DNA of 9,922 nucleotides from an uncultured Sphingorhabdus sp. (GCA_937873665.1 CALMYW010000359.1:1-9922), one strand, 5' to 3'. Numbered from the stretch's first letter, positions 1-7,735 are shown. Notes: generated from the letters alone by a model not told the origin. Program-made: numbers and translations.

Positions 1-652
1 TCAGCACTCGCGACAAGCGGCCATTGCCATCCTGAAACGGATGGATTTCGAGAAAAACGACGATGAAGATCGCAGTGACGAGCAGCGGGTGAAGCTGCTT
101 CTGATCCAGCGCCTCATTCACCCAATCGACCAGCTCGGCCATCAATCGCGGGGTGTCGAACGGCGTCGCCGTCTCGAACACGACGCCGATTTCCTTGCCG
201 TCGGCATCGAAGGCGCTGACATGATTGGTGTTGGTCTTGTAGTTGCCTCGATGCCGCGCATCCTTGCTGCTGTGAACCAGCAAGTCGCGGTGCAGTTGCT
301 TTATGTGATTCTCGGTCGGCGCAATCGCGTCGAACGACGCGAAGACGGTTTCCATCACTTCGGCATATCCCGCCACTTCCTGCTCGTCGCGGGTGTCAAA
401 GTGGCGGATTTCGATGTTAGATAGCAGCCGCTCAACATCGCTGTCCGACAGCTTGCTCCCCTCAATGCGGGTCGAAGAGCCGATGCTTTCAATCGTCGCC
501 ACGCGCCGCAGCGCCGACAGGCGATCAGGCGCAAGCGTTCCAAGCGCGCGCCATGCGCCTTTGAATTCGTCGATCTCGGCAATCAGCGAGAGCATTTGCG
601 GGGTGATCGCCAGCGAGGCAGTGTTGATGGGCATATCCATATTCATACCCAT
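1..652 (-). CDS. fic: Fic/DOC family AMP-transferase, class II (3' end cut by window edge)
   Basis: Fic proteins transfer a nucleotide moiety, usually AMP from ATP, onto hydroxyl groups of target proteins in the cytoplasm. Reading the minus strand gives about 217 codons with no stop before the window edge. The catalytic motif HPFQDGNGRLSR sits near the end of the visible part (His at about residue 202, counting from the ATG at 646) and matches HxFx(D/E)GNGRxxR in full, so it looks active. Near residues 57-63 is SSTRIEG, which fits the (S/T)xxxE(G/N) inhibitory helix; an N-terminal position makes this a class II, self-inhibited Fic protein. The segment between, with GNYKT and a flap-like ETATPFDTP, is normal for the family. 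Several in-frame ATGs (652, 646, 640, 634) compete and none has a strong Shine-Dalgarno; the in-frame upstream stop is at 713-715. The C-terminal part lies outside the window. Its role here (stand-alone modifier or toxin-like cargo) is unknown. Confidence 0.93.
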   Translation of the reverse strand, partial: MGMNMDMPINTASLAITPQMLSLIAEIDEFKGAWRALGTLAPDRLSALRRVATIESIGSSTRIEGSKLSDSDVERLLSNIEIRHFDTRDEQEVAGYAEVMETVFASFDAIAPTENHIKQLHRDLLVHSSKDARHRGNYKTNTNHVSAFDADGKEIGVVFETATPFDTPRLMAELVDWVNEALDQKQLHPLLVTAIFIVVFLEIHPFQDGNGRLSRVL

Positions 653-661
653 AAATATCCA
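647..661 (-). repeat. Direct repeat copy 1 overlapping the fic start; possible operator
   Basis: The 15-base sequence TGGATATTTATGGGT (minus strand) occurs here and again at 687-701, exactly 40 bp away, close to four helical turns. This copy contains the most upstream in-frame fic ATG (650-652), so a bound protein would block initiation. Exact repetition and position are seen directly; the operator role is inference. Duplication by chance or as part of a larger repeat is possible. Confidence 0.45.
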
Positions 662-686
662 TAAGCGCAACCACACCCGCAAACCG

Positions 687-701
687 ACCCATAAATATCC
701 A
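687..701 (-). repeat. Direct repeat copy 2 upstream of fic; possible operator
   Basis: This is the second exact copy of the 15-base sequence that overlaps the fic start. It lies about 35 bases upstream of the fic start, where a promoter would be expected. The AT-rich core (GATATTTAT) in a GC-rich context could also be part of a promoter. Confidence 0.45.
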
Positions 702-712
702 AAACCCTTCGC

Positions 713-749
713 TCATCGGCGCGGCGGCCATGAGCCGCCGCGCCGATGG
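713..749 (-). terminator. Strong GC-rich stem-loop between the DUF3768 operon and fic
   Basis: A perfect 15-bp inverted repeat (arms 714-728 and 734-748) surrounds a 5-base loop, with a possible G-U pair extending it. It is almost all G and C. On the minus strand it is followed about eight bases later only by TTTT, so it is not a textbook Rho-independent terminator. It could end transcription from the upstream operon, protect the mRNA 3' end, or be a REP-like element. Confidence 0.5.
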
Positions 750-776
750 AGGCCGGATGTCAAAGCAATCGGCCTT

Positions 777-798
777 GGCCCGTCCCAAGGGACGGGCC
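777..798. repeat. Second stem-loop, perfect 10-bp arms
   Basis: Arms GGCCCGTCCC and GGGACGGGCC are separated by only AA, giving a near-complete palindrome. It lies between the end of the 64-aa gene and the larger stem-loop at 713-749. There is no U-run on either side. It could be a paused or terminating RNA structure or a palindromic DNA site. Confidence 0.45.
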
Positions 799-819
799 GC
801 GAAAAGTTACGGAACGGGG

Positions 820-833
820 CCATGCTCTCATGG
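820..833 (-). repeat. Small stem-loop directly after the 64-aa gene stop
   Basis: CCATG-AGAG-CATGG is a perfect 5-bp stem with a 4-base loop. It begins at the base after the TGA of the 64-aa gene. It is the first of three stem-loops in the 180 bases before fic. It is short enough to arise by chance, but its place suggests an mRNA 3' end structure. Confidence 0.35.
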
Positions 834-1028
834 TCAAAACATCTCGATTTGATCGCGCATCGGATTCCAGAATCCGATGTCGAGCGGACGCTGTGCGCGG
901 CCGGGCTGCATCGGCAGATTGGCAAGCCAGCCAAGCTGCTCCCCCATGCTGACGGGCGCAACACCCGCCATCATGATCTGGTCTGGGTCGGGCGGCGTGA
1001 TCTGCGGTAACGTCTTACGGTTGGCCAT
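834..1028 (-). CDS. Small hypothetical protein, 64 aa, third gene of the DUF3768 operon
   Basis: I do not recognise this family. The protein starts MANRKTLPQITPPDPDQ and ends DIGFWNPMRDQIEMF. It has a proline-rich N-terminal third, no signal peptide, and no membrane segment. The ATG at 1028 is chosen because an AGGGG sequence lies just upstream and because it follows the DUF3768 stop by 11 bases, as expected for a translationally linked operon. A longer in-frame reading up to 1121 would overlap the DUF3768 gene and is less likely. Its neighbours suggest a small accessory gene of a conjugative element backbone. No function can be assigned. Confidence 0.7.
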   Translation of the reverse strand: MANRKTLPQITPPDPDQIMMAGVAPVSMGEQLGWLANLPMQPGRAQRPLDIGFWNPMRDQIEMF

Positions 1029-1039
1029 GCCGTCACCCC

Positions 1040-1438
1040 TCAATATTCGTCGGCGAGCATGATGGTCAGCACGCGCCGCGTCACGGCGGGGGTCGCCCCA
1101 TCCTCGCTGCCCAACCGCCAAACGCGGGCGGGATAATCCAGTTTCCAGAACACCCGTTCGCGCTCATCGTCGAGCAATCGCGGGCGCTCGGTCGTCCAGC
1201 GACCATCGCCAAGTTGATAGATCGCCCCGAAATCCCGCTCGCCGTGCGGGTCGTTGTCCTCGTCGAAGGCATCGAATGTTTCGATAAGTTCGCGGACGCA
1301 AGATTGATCGGACGCAGACAGCGAACGAAAGCCAACGGTGGCAACGGCGGTGCAAGCAACCCCCATTGCGCTACGGGCCAAGTCGTTCAAACGGGCGATG
1401 CGCGCCGTCTGCTCGCGCGCGATAGCAACGGCACTCAT
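1040..1438 (-). CDS. DUF3768 domain protein, 132 aa
   Basis: This matches the DUF3768 family, found mainly on alphaproteobacterial plasmids and ICEs and of unknown function. Signature segments are NDPHGERDFGA at about residues 62-72, FWKLDY at about 96-101, and the C-terminal TRRVLTIMLADEY that ends the protein. The N-terminal region (IAREQTARIARLNDLARSAM) is a predicted helix, as in the family. The start at 1438 is preferred because its ATG overlaps the upstream stop as ATGA, the usual sign of translational coupling; an ATG nine codons further up is possible. It is the middle gene of a three-gene minus-strand operon. The protein is soluble, with no catalytic motif I can name. The family call is from memory of the conserved motifs and is firm. 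Confidence 0.9.
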   Translation of the reverse strand: MSAVAIAREQTARIARLNDLARSAMGVACTAVATVGFRSLSASDQSCVRELIETFDAFDEDNDPHGERDFGAIYQLGDGRWTTERPRLLDDERERVFWKLDYPARVWRLGSEDGATPAVTRRVLTIMLADEY

Positions 1439-1623
1439 TGCACCCGCCCCCTGCGCGTTTCGCATATCAGGATCAAAGCCCCGAAATCCTCGCGCTCGCC
1501 AAGCCGGTCGGCAATCTTGCGGACACAGGCAATCGGCAAGCCGTTCTCATTGGCAATGCCGCGCAAATAATCGTCGCGGGTCTCGGCCCCGCACTCACGA
1601 TACATCAACTGTAAATCACACAT
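1435..1623 (-). CDS. Small hypothetical protein, 62 aa, first gene of the DUF3768 operon
   Basis: I cannot name this family. The protein reads MCDLQLMYRECGAETRDDYL and continues with a helical segment (residues about 27-45) and a C-terminal FGALILICETRRGRVQ. It has three cysteines but no CxxC pair, so a zinc site is not evident. The start at 1623 is set by a very good ribosome binding site (GAGGAGG, six bases upstream). The frame is open upstream to 1941, but that part is leader sequence. The stop overlaps the DUF3768 start by ATGA, so the two are probably co-translated. No function is inferred. Confidence 0.75.
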   Translation of the reverse strand: MCDLQLMYRECGAETRDDYLRGIANENGLPIACVRKIADRLGEREDFGALILICETRRGRVQ

Positions 1624-2025
1624 TTCCTGCCTCCTCTTGGGCTGAAAGCCGCATCGCTCTGCGACCTGCGGCTCTGCCTTCCGGCGAGGATGGGAGGGGG
1701 AGGGAAAGCTGAATCGTTGCCCTGGCGCGGGCCAGCGGGCGCGAAGCGACCGCCACACGGGGGCGGCTATTCTGCTTGGGGAAACGAGAGGGCAAAGCCC
1801 TTGGCGTTCCCGCTGAACAAGGAAACGGGGCCGATCAGGCTCCCGCAACCGCAGCGCGGCATACAAAAGGCACCCTCGCATGGTGCGACGCAGACGGGCG
1901 GTGTGGCGGAAAGCGAAGCGGGAACAAGGCTGTTGTCCCAAAGGGTCAGCGCCGCCAGTCCCCGCGAAAGCGCGCCCGTCGCCCGACCGGCAAGGAGAGA
2001 AGCGAGAGTGCCAGCGGGTCAGCTC
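1624..2025 (-). other. Gene-free, hairpin-rich leader before the DUF3768 operon; possible structured RNA
   Basis: About 400 bases lie between a candidate terminator and the first operon gene. Several short inverted repeats are visible: 1647-1673 (7-bp outer stem AGCCGCA/TGCGGCT with an inner TCGC/GCGA pair), 1750-1766 (CCGCC/GGCGG, 7-base loop), 1789-1801 (AGGGC/GCCCT, AAA loop) and 1963-1974 (CGCG/CGCG). The plus strand is purine-rich. Plus-strand reading frames stay open across much of it, one of them for 186 codons (1690-2250), but the translations are biased in composition and resemble no domain I know. I read it as untranslated leader or structured RNA. It may contain the operon promoter, but I could not pick convincing -35/-10 boxes. 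Confidence 0.4.
1630..1636 (-). promoter_or_regulatory. Ribosome binding site that fixes the 62-aa gene start
   Basis: GAGGAGG on the minus strand ends six bases before the ATG at 1621-1623. It is the strongest Shine-Dalgarno in the left half of the window. It argues that the long upstream open frame is not translated as part of this gene. Confidence 0.8.
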
Positions 2026-2070
2026 AAAAACACCGCACCCTCAGGAGCGCGCCGCGTGGGGCAGAGTGCG
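2026..2070 (-). terminator. Candidate Rho-independent terminator downstream of the helicase gene
   Basis: On the minus strand CGCACTCT (2070-2063) can pair with AGGGTGCG (2041-2034), including one U-G pair. The stem is followed after GTG by TTTTT (2030-2026). It lies about 130 bases past the helicase stop codon. The loop is long (21 bases) and GC-rich, so an alternative fold is possible. A smaller hairpin at 2123-2140 (CCAAGCC/GGTCTTGG, one bulged base) lies between but has no U-run. Confidence 0.35.
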
Positions 2071-2201
2071 ACCTCAGAAAATCCCGCTCATTTTTCCGCG
2101 CTCCCGATCCTCACCGGAACGGCCAAGACCTTAGGCTTGGTGCGCGAAGTGCATAGAGCGGGTCGCCGTCAGGCAGCGTCCAATCGTTTTCCCGAAACCA
2201 A

Positions 2202-5200
2202 TCACGCCAGCATATCGAGAATATCGAAGACCTTCGGCATATATTTTTGAAATTGCTCGCCATCGGTTGCCTCGCGCAGATCCTGCCTGATGCGGACATG
2301 AAATTCAGCTTCCGTTGTCGGCTTTGTTCGCAAAAGTTCTTCAATCATTGATTTGCGCAGCAAACCTCTGGCTGGATCAGCATCGGGGTGGTTGGGCTTG
2401 ATCTCCCGTTCGCGCAATTCAATCAAAGCTATGCGAGCTTTATCTGCGGTCATTTTGAACTTAGGCTTGGGTGAGGCCAATATGCCATTCGTTGTGTCGG
2501 ACGTGACGCGCGCGATACCCAAATCGGTGATTAAATGCCGTCCTCTGGAGTGGCTTTTGACCAAGCCTTTGCTGTGAAGGGAATTGCTTCTTGATTGTGA
2601 GAGTGCGTTGTTGACCAGCTCCTCCCATTTCTCCTCATTTGGTCGGAAATTAGCCTGGGCCATATCGGCGGGCGATAAAGGCAAGATTGTCCGCAATTGA
2701 CGCTTAAGCTCAGCATTCGTCCATTGGCCACGGTTCTTCATCAGATTCAGAATGGCAATCTGGACATCGTTTTCAGTGACGCGCGACAAGCCGGACGTGG
2801 CACCGTTCAAAATTGGCCTCGGCGTCGATGCCGTCGCACCAAAGAGATCAAGGCTATCGGCAGGATTCGTTTTCGGCGGTGCAACGCTTGGAATTGATGC
2901 CGCATCCGCAGCCACTGTTGGCTTTGCGGTAAAACGAAACACCCTCGTAACAGGGGCTTCCAGTGAAGGTTGGAGGATGACCGGAGCGGGTTCACTCTTG
3001 GGAATTTCGTCCGGTAACTCTTCCTGCAATACGGGAGTGTCCTCCTCGTCAAACAGCCCATTGCCTTGCTGATTATCCACGGAAGGTGTGCGCCACCGGC
3101 GTTGCTCGGTATGGCGACTTACCCACCCTTCACTAGCACCAACGGGTTCGATCCCGCGTTCACGCAGCAACGCCAGAAGCTCGTTTAACACACCTTCCCG
3201 ATCACGCACGAAGCGGGAAGCAAAGCAGCGCCAAATCTCCCAACCGGCGCGTTCAAGGATGCGTTGACGCACCATATCATCAGACCACTTGTCGGGGCCG
3301 TGATAGCGATCACCGTCACACTCGATTGCGAGCCGACGATCATTTTCTCCTTCTACAACGAGATCAATACGGAAATTCCCAACTGGAACCTGCGTGTCGA
3401 TGCGGAAGCCTCGCTCTGCCAGCATATCAAACATTTCAGTTTCAAATGGCGATTCACAGCGTTCCCGGCGGTTAGTCGCTGACAGCCCTTCGCTTGGAAA
3501 GGGAACACGGAAATGTTCCAGCAACGCGCGTCTCAGCTTATCGCTCTGGCGCAGCCCATCAAGTTCGACTGATCGCACAAGAATCATTCTGTCCCTTGCC
3601 CGAGACATTGCGACATTAAACCGCTGCTCATAGGCCGTCCCAGACAGTGGAGAGTCCTGCTTTTCCGCCACCAGCGAGACGAACATAATATCTCGCTCAT
3701 CACCCTGAAAAGCAGTCGGATCGCCAACGCGAATCTGATGGCGCTCCATCACTTCGGTTCCTACGATTTGCTCAATCTTGGTGTAGATTAGAGCCGCCTG
3801 TTCCTGTCCCAGCAAAGTTGTCACCCCGATGGTGCGCTTGCCCATCATGGGATCATCGGCAATTTTCTGAATTTCACTGACAATGCAATCTGCCTCGGGC
3901 GGATTGGTTTTCCCTTTCCGATAGCCGTCTTCAACGAGAATATCGACCAGTGGCGGGTCAAGGCGTTCGGACGCTGTAGGCAACCTCAACGGCAACAGCC
4001 TGTGGCTGTAGAATTGCGCTTTCGAGAATTCGATGATCGGCGCGACACACCGAAAATGTTCGGTGAGCATGATCGCGCCACCCGCAAACACCACCTTCCC
4101 AAGATCGTATAGCGATTGTTCTTCGCGCAGCGAGGAGCGGTAATCCACCACTTGCTCGGAGAGATGTCGCCTTGCCAACTCGTCCGCACGGGATTGATCC
4201 CGACCAACTAATTCCGGGCTGACCTGACGGTCATCACCCACGATCAAAATTTGTTTTGCTCTTAGCAATGCCGGCAATGCTGCCACCGTCGATTGCGAGG
4301 CTTCGTCCACAATGACCAAATCGAAAAGACCCAGATCAGAGGGAAGTGACTCAGATACGCGGTAGTGGGGCATGATCCAGCATGGCAACGCACCCTTAGC
4401 CCGGTCAGAGGCCGCCCGTGCGTCGCGCCGATAGCGCGCGGCACGTTTGCCGGTTCCTCGGCCGATCCGACGCACGGCATCAGCATAGGCGGCCAATGCA
4501 GATTGAACGCTGTCAGTCGCTTTGGTTCGCAGTTCAAGCCACGTCCGCTGTTCGATTGACCGTTCGTAGGCTTGCTTGAGCAGGTTTTCCTTTTCGGTTC
4601 TCTCGACGCTTAAAGCACGTAAGCGCCCGTGACGGTCAATGCGGGAAAGCCAAGTCACAAGTCTGCGCAAACGCCAACGCTCGTTCCAATCGCCCGGTGT
4701 CAGAACGTCTTCTTGTCCCTCGACCGGCTCGCTACGGAGCCGTGCTGCCCATAATGGTGCCCCGTTCGCTTCGATGCTATCGGTTGTCACCTTCACAAGA
4801 GACAGCGCGGATTCTTTGTTGCAAAGAGCATCAAGCTCTTGCTTCAAAATCATCCACTTTTGCCGAAACGCTGCATCCCCCACTTCTGGGTTTCCGAGAT
4901 CGTGCGCCACGCATTCGCGGAAGCGGTTGCTCAATTCGCCACCGCACCGCCGAAGTTTATCGCCAAGCGAAAGACGGATTGCTTCGGCACGATCAAGGCG
5001 ATGCCTCAGCAGGTGAGATTCAACTGTTTCGATAAGCGCGGATGTTGACGGCGAACTACCTGAAACCGGTTTTGCCCATCGCGGAAGCAAAGATACAGCA
5101 TCGAGTTCCAGCCCCGTTTCAGCGACGATCAGTTCCCGAATGCTTGCAAGGTGGTCAAGCTGTGATTGAAGCGCGCGGCCAACCGCCAGCCCATCGACAT

Positions 5201-7604
5201 TGGTGGCGTCGAGAGGCGTATGGGCAACCGCATGATTCCAGCTAAGTTTGGTGCGCTGGGCTTCTAGGAGACCATCGATAAATCGTTTGATCTCCAGCCA
5301 TTCGGTTGCGGATCGCGGTGCTTGGCCGATAATCCTGATACTGGCTAATCGAGCCTTCAGTTTGCTTGCAAAGATACCCGCAACCAGACCCACGCCGGTT
5401 TCGCCATTGGCGCATCGGGCAATCGCTTCTATCAGCTTGGCGTCATCAAGAACGTCGTCCGGTAAGACAATCGGGCGCGTGAGAAAATGCCTGGCTTCAT
5501 CGGATAGGCTGTCGATTGCAGGACGCATCGTTTCCAGCGCGTCAATGGCTTCGTCTGAGTCCCAACGCCTCAGCAGCGCGGTGGCGGTTTCTGTCCAATC
5601 GAAATTGGCATCGGAAATTGAGGCGCGATCAAGCTGAATATCCTTTAGGCTTGTAAGCAGCACCTCGACCCGAGCAATGGTTTCGTCACTGCGGTCGATT
5701 AGCTCGACCAGCTCGCCCGCCGCAATTTGCCGCCGCAGGGTTTCGGCACGAGACAGGTCGCGATGAATCGAAACCAAGGCATCATCGTCAGGAAAATAAT
5801 CGGGTCGCGGGATTAGAACATCAAGGTAAGCAAGGTCTTGTCCGAGCAGCTTTCTGGCTTGGCGCAGGGCGATGACATCCCTGTCTGAGAATGACGGTGC
5901 AAATTCCGGCGCCACGTCAATTATATCGTCCAGCCACTCAGAACGCTCCCGTTCGGCAACGACTTCGCTGGCAGCTTTCAGCGGCTCAATCTGCTCTCCT
6001 TCCAGATCGACGGGAGCGGTCGCACTGCGGCCAATTCCATCCACCTCCCTGTCAATCTTCGCCAATGCGCGATGGAGATTGTCAATTTGCAAATCGAGAT
6101 CGGAAATTTCTTGGGCAAGTTCGTGGCGTTTTGTTCGTTGCAGCCGCTCGGCAATTATATCGACGGACTCCTGAAATTGCTTAAGCCCGTCACGGTCGCT
6201 ATCGAGTAGGCTAACGGCCAAAGGGCGAATTGCGGCAGGCAATTGCCCTCTCAGGACTTTCAGCGCGGGCGCTTTTTGAGACGTCACCAGCACCCGCTTA
6301 CCCAATGCAAGATAATGGCTGATGATGTTTGCGATGGTATGCGTTTTTCCTGTTCCAGGTGGCCCCTGCACAACCACGCCGGGGCGCAACGCCAGCCGCT
6401 GAACCACTTCCACTTGCTCGCGGTTGAATGGTTTTGGGAAGAACAGGTCTTGACCTGAACCGTCAGACGATGTGATTCCCGGTATTGTCGAGATACCCCG
6501 GAATGCTGGGTAATCTTCATCACTCGGACCATCTGCGGGGTCGGTCACAACAGCATTTATGGCCGCTGGAAATTCAAGGTCTTCACCGCCGGATTCGATT
6601 GCAAGGCGGAATCGTCGCAAATCTTCCATCAACTGCGTTGCCCGACGCTCACGTTGAAAGAACCCGAAAACATCGCTGATTTGCAATGTCGTTTCGACAC
6701 TTGGCATATCGCGGTTTTGGGGATCATGTTGATCTGGAGTGTAGAGCGCGTCAGGGTCAAGCAGCGCGACAGCCCGCCTTAACAAAGGTTCAAAACTCTC
6801 CCGCGCGAACGGAGACAGCGGCTCATCTTCCAAATCGACCAGAAACTTGGCGGCAAAATTCTGCCATTCATCAACCGAAACGAGTTCCATCTTGTCGAGA
6901 ACGTCAGCTTCGATTCCGGGAAGTGCTTCCAGTCGAGGCCGTACTTCGATTGCATGGGAAATGTCATTGAGTGCGATTTCCATCTGCACCGTCAGCAACG
7001 GATGGCGCATACGTTGATTGGCACGATAGAGGGTGGAAAATCCGATCCCGCAGACCAATTCTATTGGTGTTTCTGACGCACCATCGAGAAGCTGCCGCAT
7101 GGCGAAAAGTGCATTGTATAAAGCAATTGTCCGGCGGCGCTGCCGTTCATCAGCTGACCATTGCGCCCACGGCCCAGCAACATAGCTATTGAACGAAGTG
7201 GTCAGTCTCGACGCATGTTCATAGTCGTCTAGCTGCACAGACTCCGGCGCATCGGCTGCATCAATTAGCCCAGCATCGGCAAGCATCCGACCAGTCATTT
7301 CTGATCTGATTTTCGGTGCCGTTTCCGTATTGTCGGAGAGAATGATCCAACATCTCAGTTCCACGTCAACGGGGGCCGGAGGAGGTCGTTTGGAAAGCCG
7401 CGCGACCTCTAACCAGATCACATCATCGGAAAGCGTCCGGTTCAGCACAACACCCGGCAGGTCAACCAAATCGGCTTCTGCGTAGTTAAAACCCTTGTGC
7501 TGAGCGACATCCAGCACCGTCTTTAATTTGTCGCGCTCAGTCGCCTCGACATAGTTGATTAAATCAATAAGGCGGCTGTGCTGAAAATCCATAATCAGCA
7601 CCAT
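2202..7604 (-). CDS. Large SF1 helicase fused to a Vsr-like (MTES_1575/DUF559 type) nuclease, 1800 aa; probable anti-phage defence protein
   Basis: The N-terminal region (about 1-400) is of the kind that precedes the helicase in large AAA_11/AAA_12 proteins (VIWLEVARL near residue 65, then ELVCGIGF and HPLLT near 185-205). The helicase has Walker A GPPGTGKT (414-421), Walker B VDEAS (1099-1103), motif III GDDRQ (1123-1127), FQGDERD (1299-1305) and the arginine-finger motif RFNVAMSRARDR (1328-1339). About 600 residues, partly helical or coiled-coil (near 485-515), separate Walker A and B, as in Upf1/DNA2-like enzymes. The nuclease (about 1385-1480) has SPFE (E1388), FRIDLVV (D1414) and ECDGDRYH (E1428, D1430, H1435), so it looks intact. 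A proline-rich linker leads to a winged-helix-like part (about 1605-1695, similar to Mrr N-terminal domains). The start could be 7604 or 7592; neither has a clear Shine-Dalgarno. Family knowledge suggests ATP-driven nucleic-acid remodelling coupled to cleavage, like Hhe-type systems. Sampled GC (32/60 near 4321) is below the DUF3768 operon, suggesting separate acquisition. Confidence 0.9.
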   Translation of the reverse strand: MVLIMDFQHSRLIDLINYVEATERDKLKTVLDVAQHKGFNYAEADLVDLPGVVLNRTLSDDVIWLEVARLSKRPPPAPVDVELRCWIILSDNTETAPKIRSEMTGRMLADAGLIDAADAPESVQLDDYEHASRLTTSFNSYVAGPWAQWSADERQRRRTIALYNALFAMRQLLDGASETPIELVCGIGFSTLYRANQRMRHPLLTVQMEIALNDISHAIEVRPRLEALPGIEADVLDKMELVSVDEWQNFAAKFLVDLEDEPLSPFARESFEPLLRRAVALLDPDALYTPDQHDPQNRDMPSVETTLQISDVFGFFQRERRATQLMEDLRRFRLAIESGGEDLEFPAAINAVVTDPADGPSDEDYPAFRGISTIPGITSSDGSGQDLFFPKPFNREQVEVVQRLALRPGVVVQGPPGTGKTHTIANIISHYLALGKRVLVTSQKAPALKVLRGQLPAAIRPLAVSLLDSDRDGLKQFQESVDIIAERLQRTKRHELAQEISDLDLQIDNLHRALAKIDREVDGIGRSATAPVDLEGEQIEPLKAASEVVAERERSEWLDDIIDVAPEFAPSFSDRDVIALRQARKLLGQDLAYLDVLIPRPDYFPDDDALVSIHRDLSRAETLRRQIAAGELVELIDRSDETIARVEVLLTSLKDIQLDRASISDANFDWTETATALLRRWDSDEAIDALETMRPAIDSLSDEARHFLTRPIVLPDDVLDDAKLIEAIARCANGETGVGLVAGIFASKLKARLASIRIIGQAPRSATEWLEIKRFIDGLLEAQRTKLSWNHAVAHTPLDATNVDGLAVGRALQSQLDHLASIRELIVAETGLELDAVSLLPRWAKPVSGSSPSTSALIETVESHLLRHRLDRAEAIRLSLGDKLRRCGGELSNRFRECVAHDLGNPEVGDAAFRQKWMILKQELDALCNKESALSLVKVTTDSIEANGAPLWAARLRSEPVEGQEDVLTPGDWNERWRLRRLVTWLSRIDRHGRLRALSVERTEKENLLKQAYERSIEQRTWLELRTKATDSVQSALAAYADAVRRIGRGTGKRAARYRRDARAASDRAKGALPCWIMPHYRVSESLPSDLGLFDLVIVDEASQSTVAALPALLRAKQILIVGDDRQVSPELVGRDQSRADELARRHLSEQVVDYRSSLREEQSLYDLGKVVFAGGAIMLTEHFRCVAPIIEFSKAQFYSHRLLPLRLPTASERLDPPLVDILVEDGYRKGKTNPPEADCIVSEIQKIADDPMMGKRTIGVTTLLGQEQAALIYTKIEQIVGTEVMERHQIRVGDPTAFQGDERDIMFVSLVAEKQDSPLSGTAYEQRFNVAMSRARDRMILVRSVELDGLRQSDKLRRALLEHFRVPFPSEGLSATNRRERCESPFETEMFDMLAERGFRIDTQVPVGNFRIDLVVEGENDRRLAIECDGDRYHGPDKWSDDMVRQRILERAGWEIWRCFASRFVRDREGVLNELLALLRERGIEPVGASEGWVSRHTEQRRWRTPSVDNQQGNGLFDEEDTPVLQEELPDEIPKSEPAPVILQPSLEAPVTRVFRFTAKPTVAADAASIPSVAPPKTNPADSLDLFGATASTPRPILNGATSGLSRVTENDVQIAILNLMKNRGQWTNAELKRQLRTILPLSPADMAQANFRPNEEKWEELVNNALSQSRSNSLHSKGLVKSHSRGRHLITDLGIARVTSDTTNGILASPKPKFKMTADKARIALIELREREIKPNHPDADPARGLLRKSMIEELLRTKPTTEAEFHVRIRQDLREATDGEQFQKYMPKVFDILDMLA

Positions 7605-7735
7605 TCACAATTTTGTTGGGCAGTCAAAGGCGACGCTCGGCAACTTTGACGCGCCGACGTAACCGAGCAATGAGCATCACGCGTTGCATGATAATCAGTG
7701 ATGGTCGTAATCCCTTGTTGCACTCGCTTCCCAAT
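7605..7735 (-). other. Spacer between the RHH and helicase genes
   Basis: 131 bases with no convincing gene. A weak inverted repeat GCTCGG/CCGAGC (about 7633-7666) is present without a U-run. The helicase may be read from the RHH promoter or from its own promoter here; I cannot identify -35/-10 boxes with confidence. Confidence 0.3.

Noticed and set aside
1439..1941. Long upstream reading of the 62-aa gene to 168 aa
   Set aside because: A strong GAGGAGG site six bases before the internal ATG at 1623 marks the real start.
1690..2250. 186-codon plus-strand open frame as a gene
   Set aside because: It has biased composition, other plus-strand frames open over much of the same DNA, no good ribosome binding site and no domain. 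It also overlaps the end of the helicase gene.
7002..7025. R194-x6-H201 in the helicase N-terminal region as a HEPN RNase motif
   Set aside because: It lies in a GIGF...HPLLT segment that is a conserved, strand-rich part of related large helicases from memory. The spacing fits Rx4-6H only loosely and the surroundings do not look all-helical.
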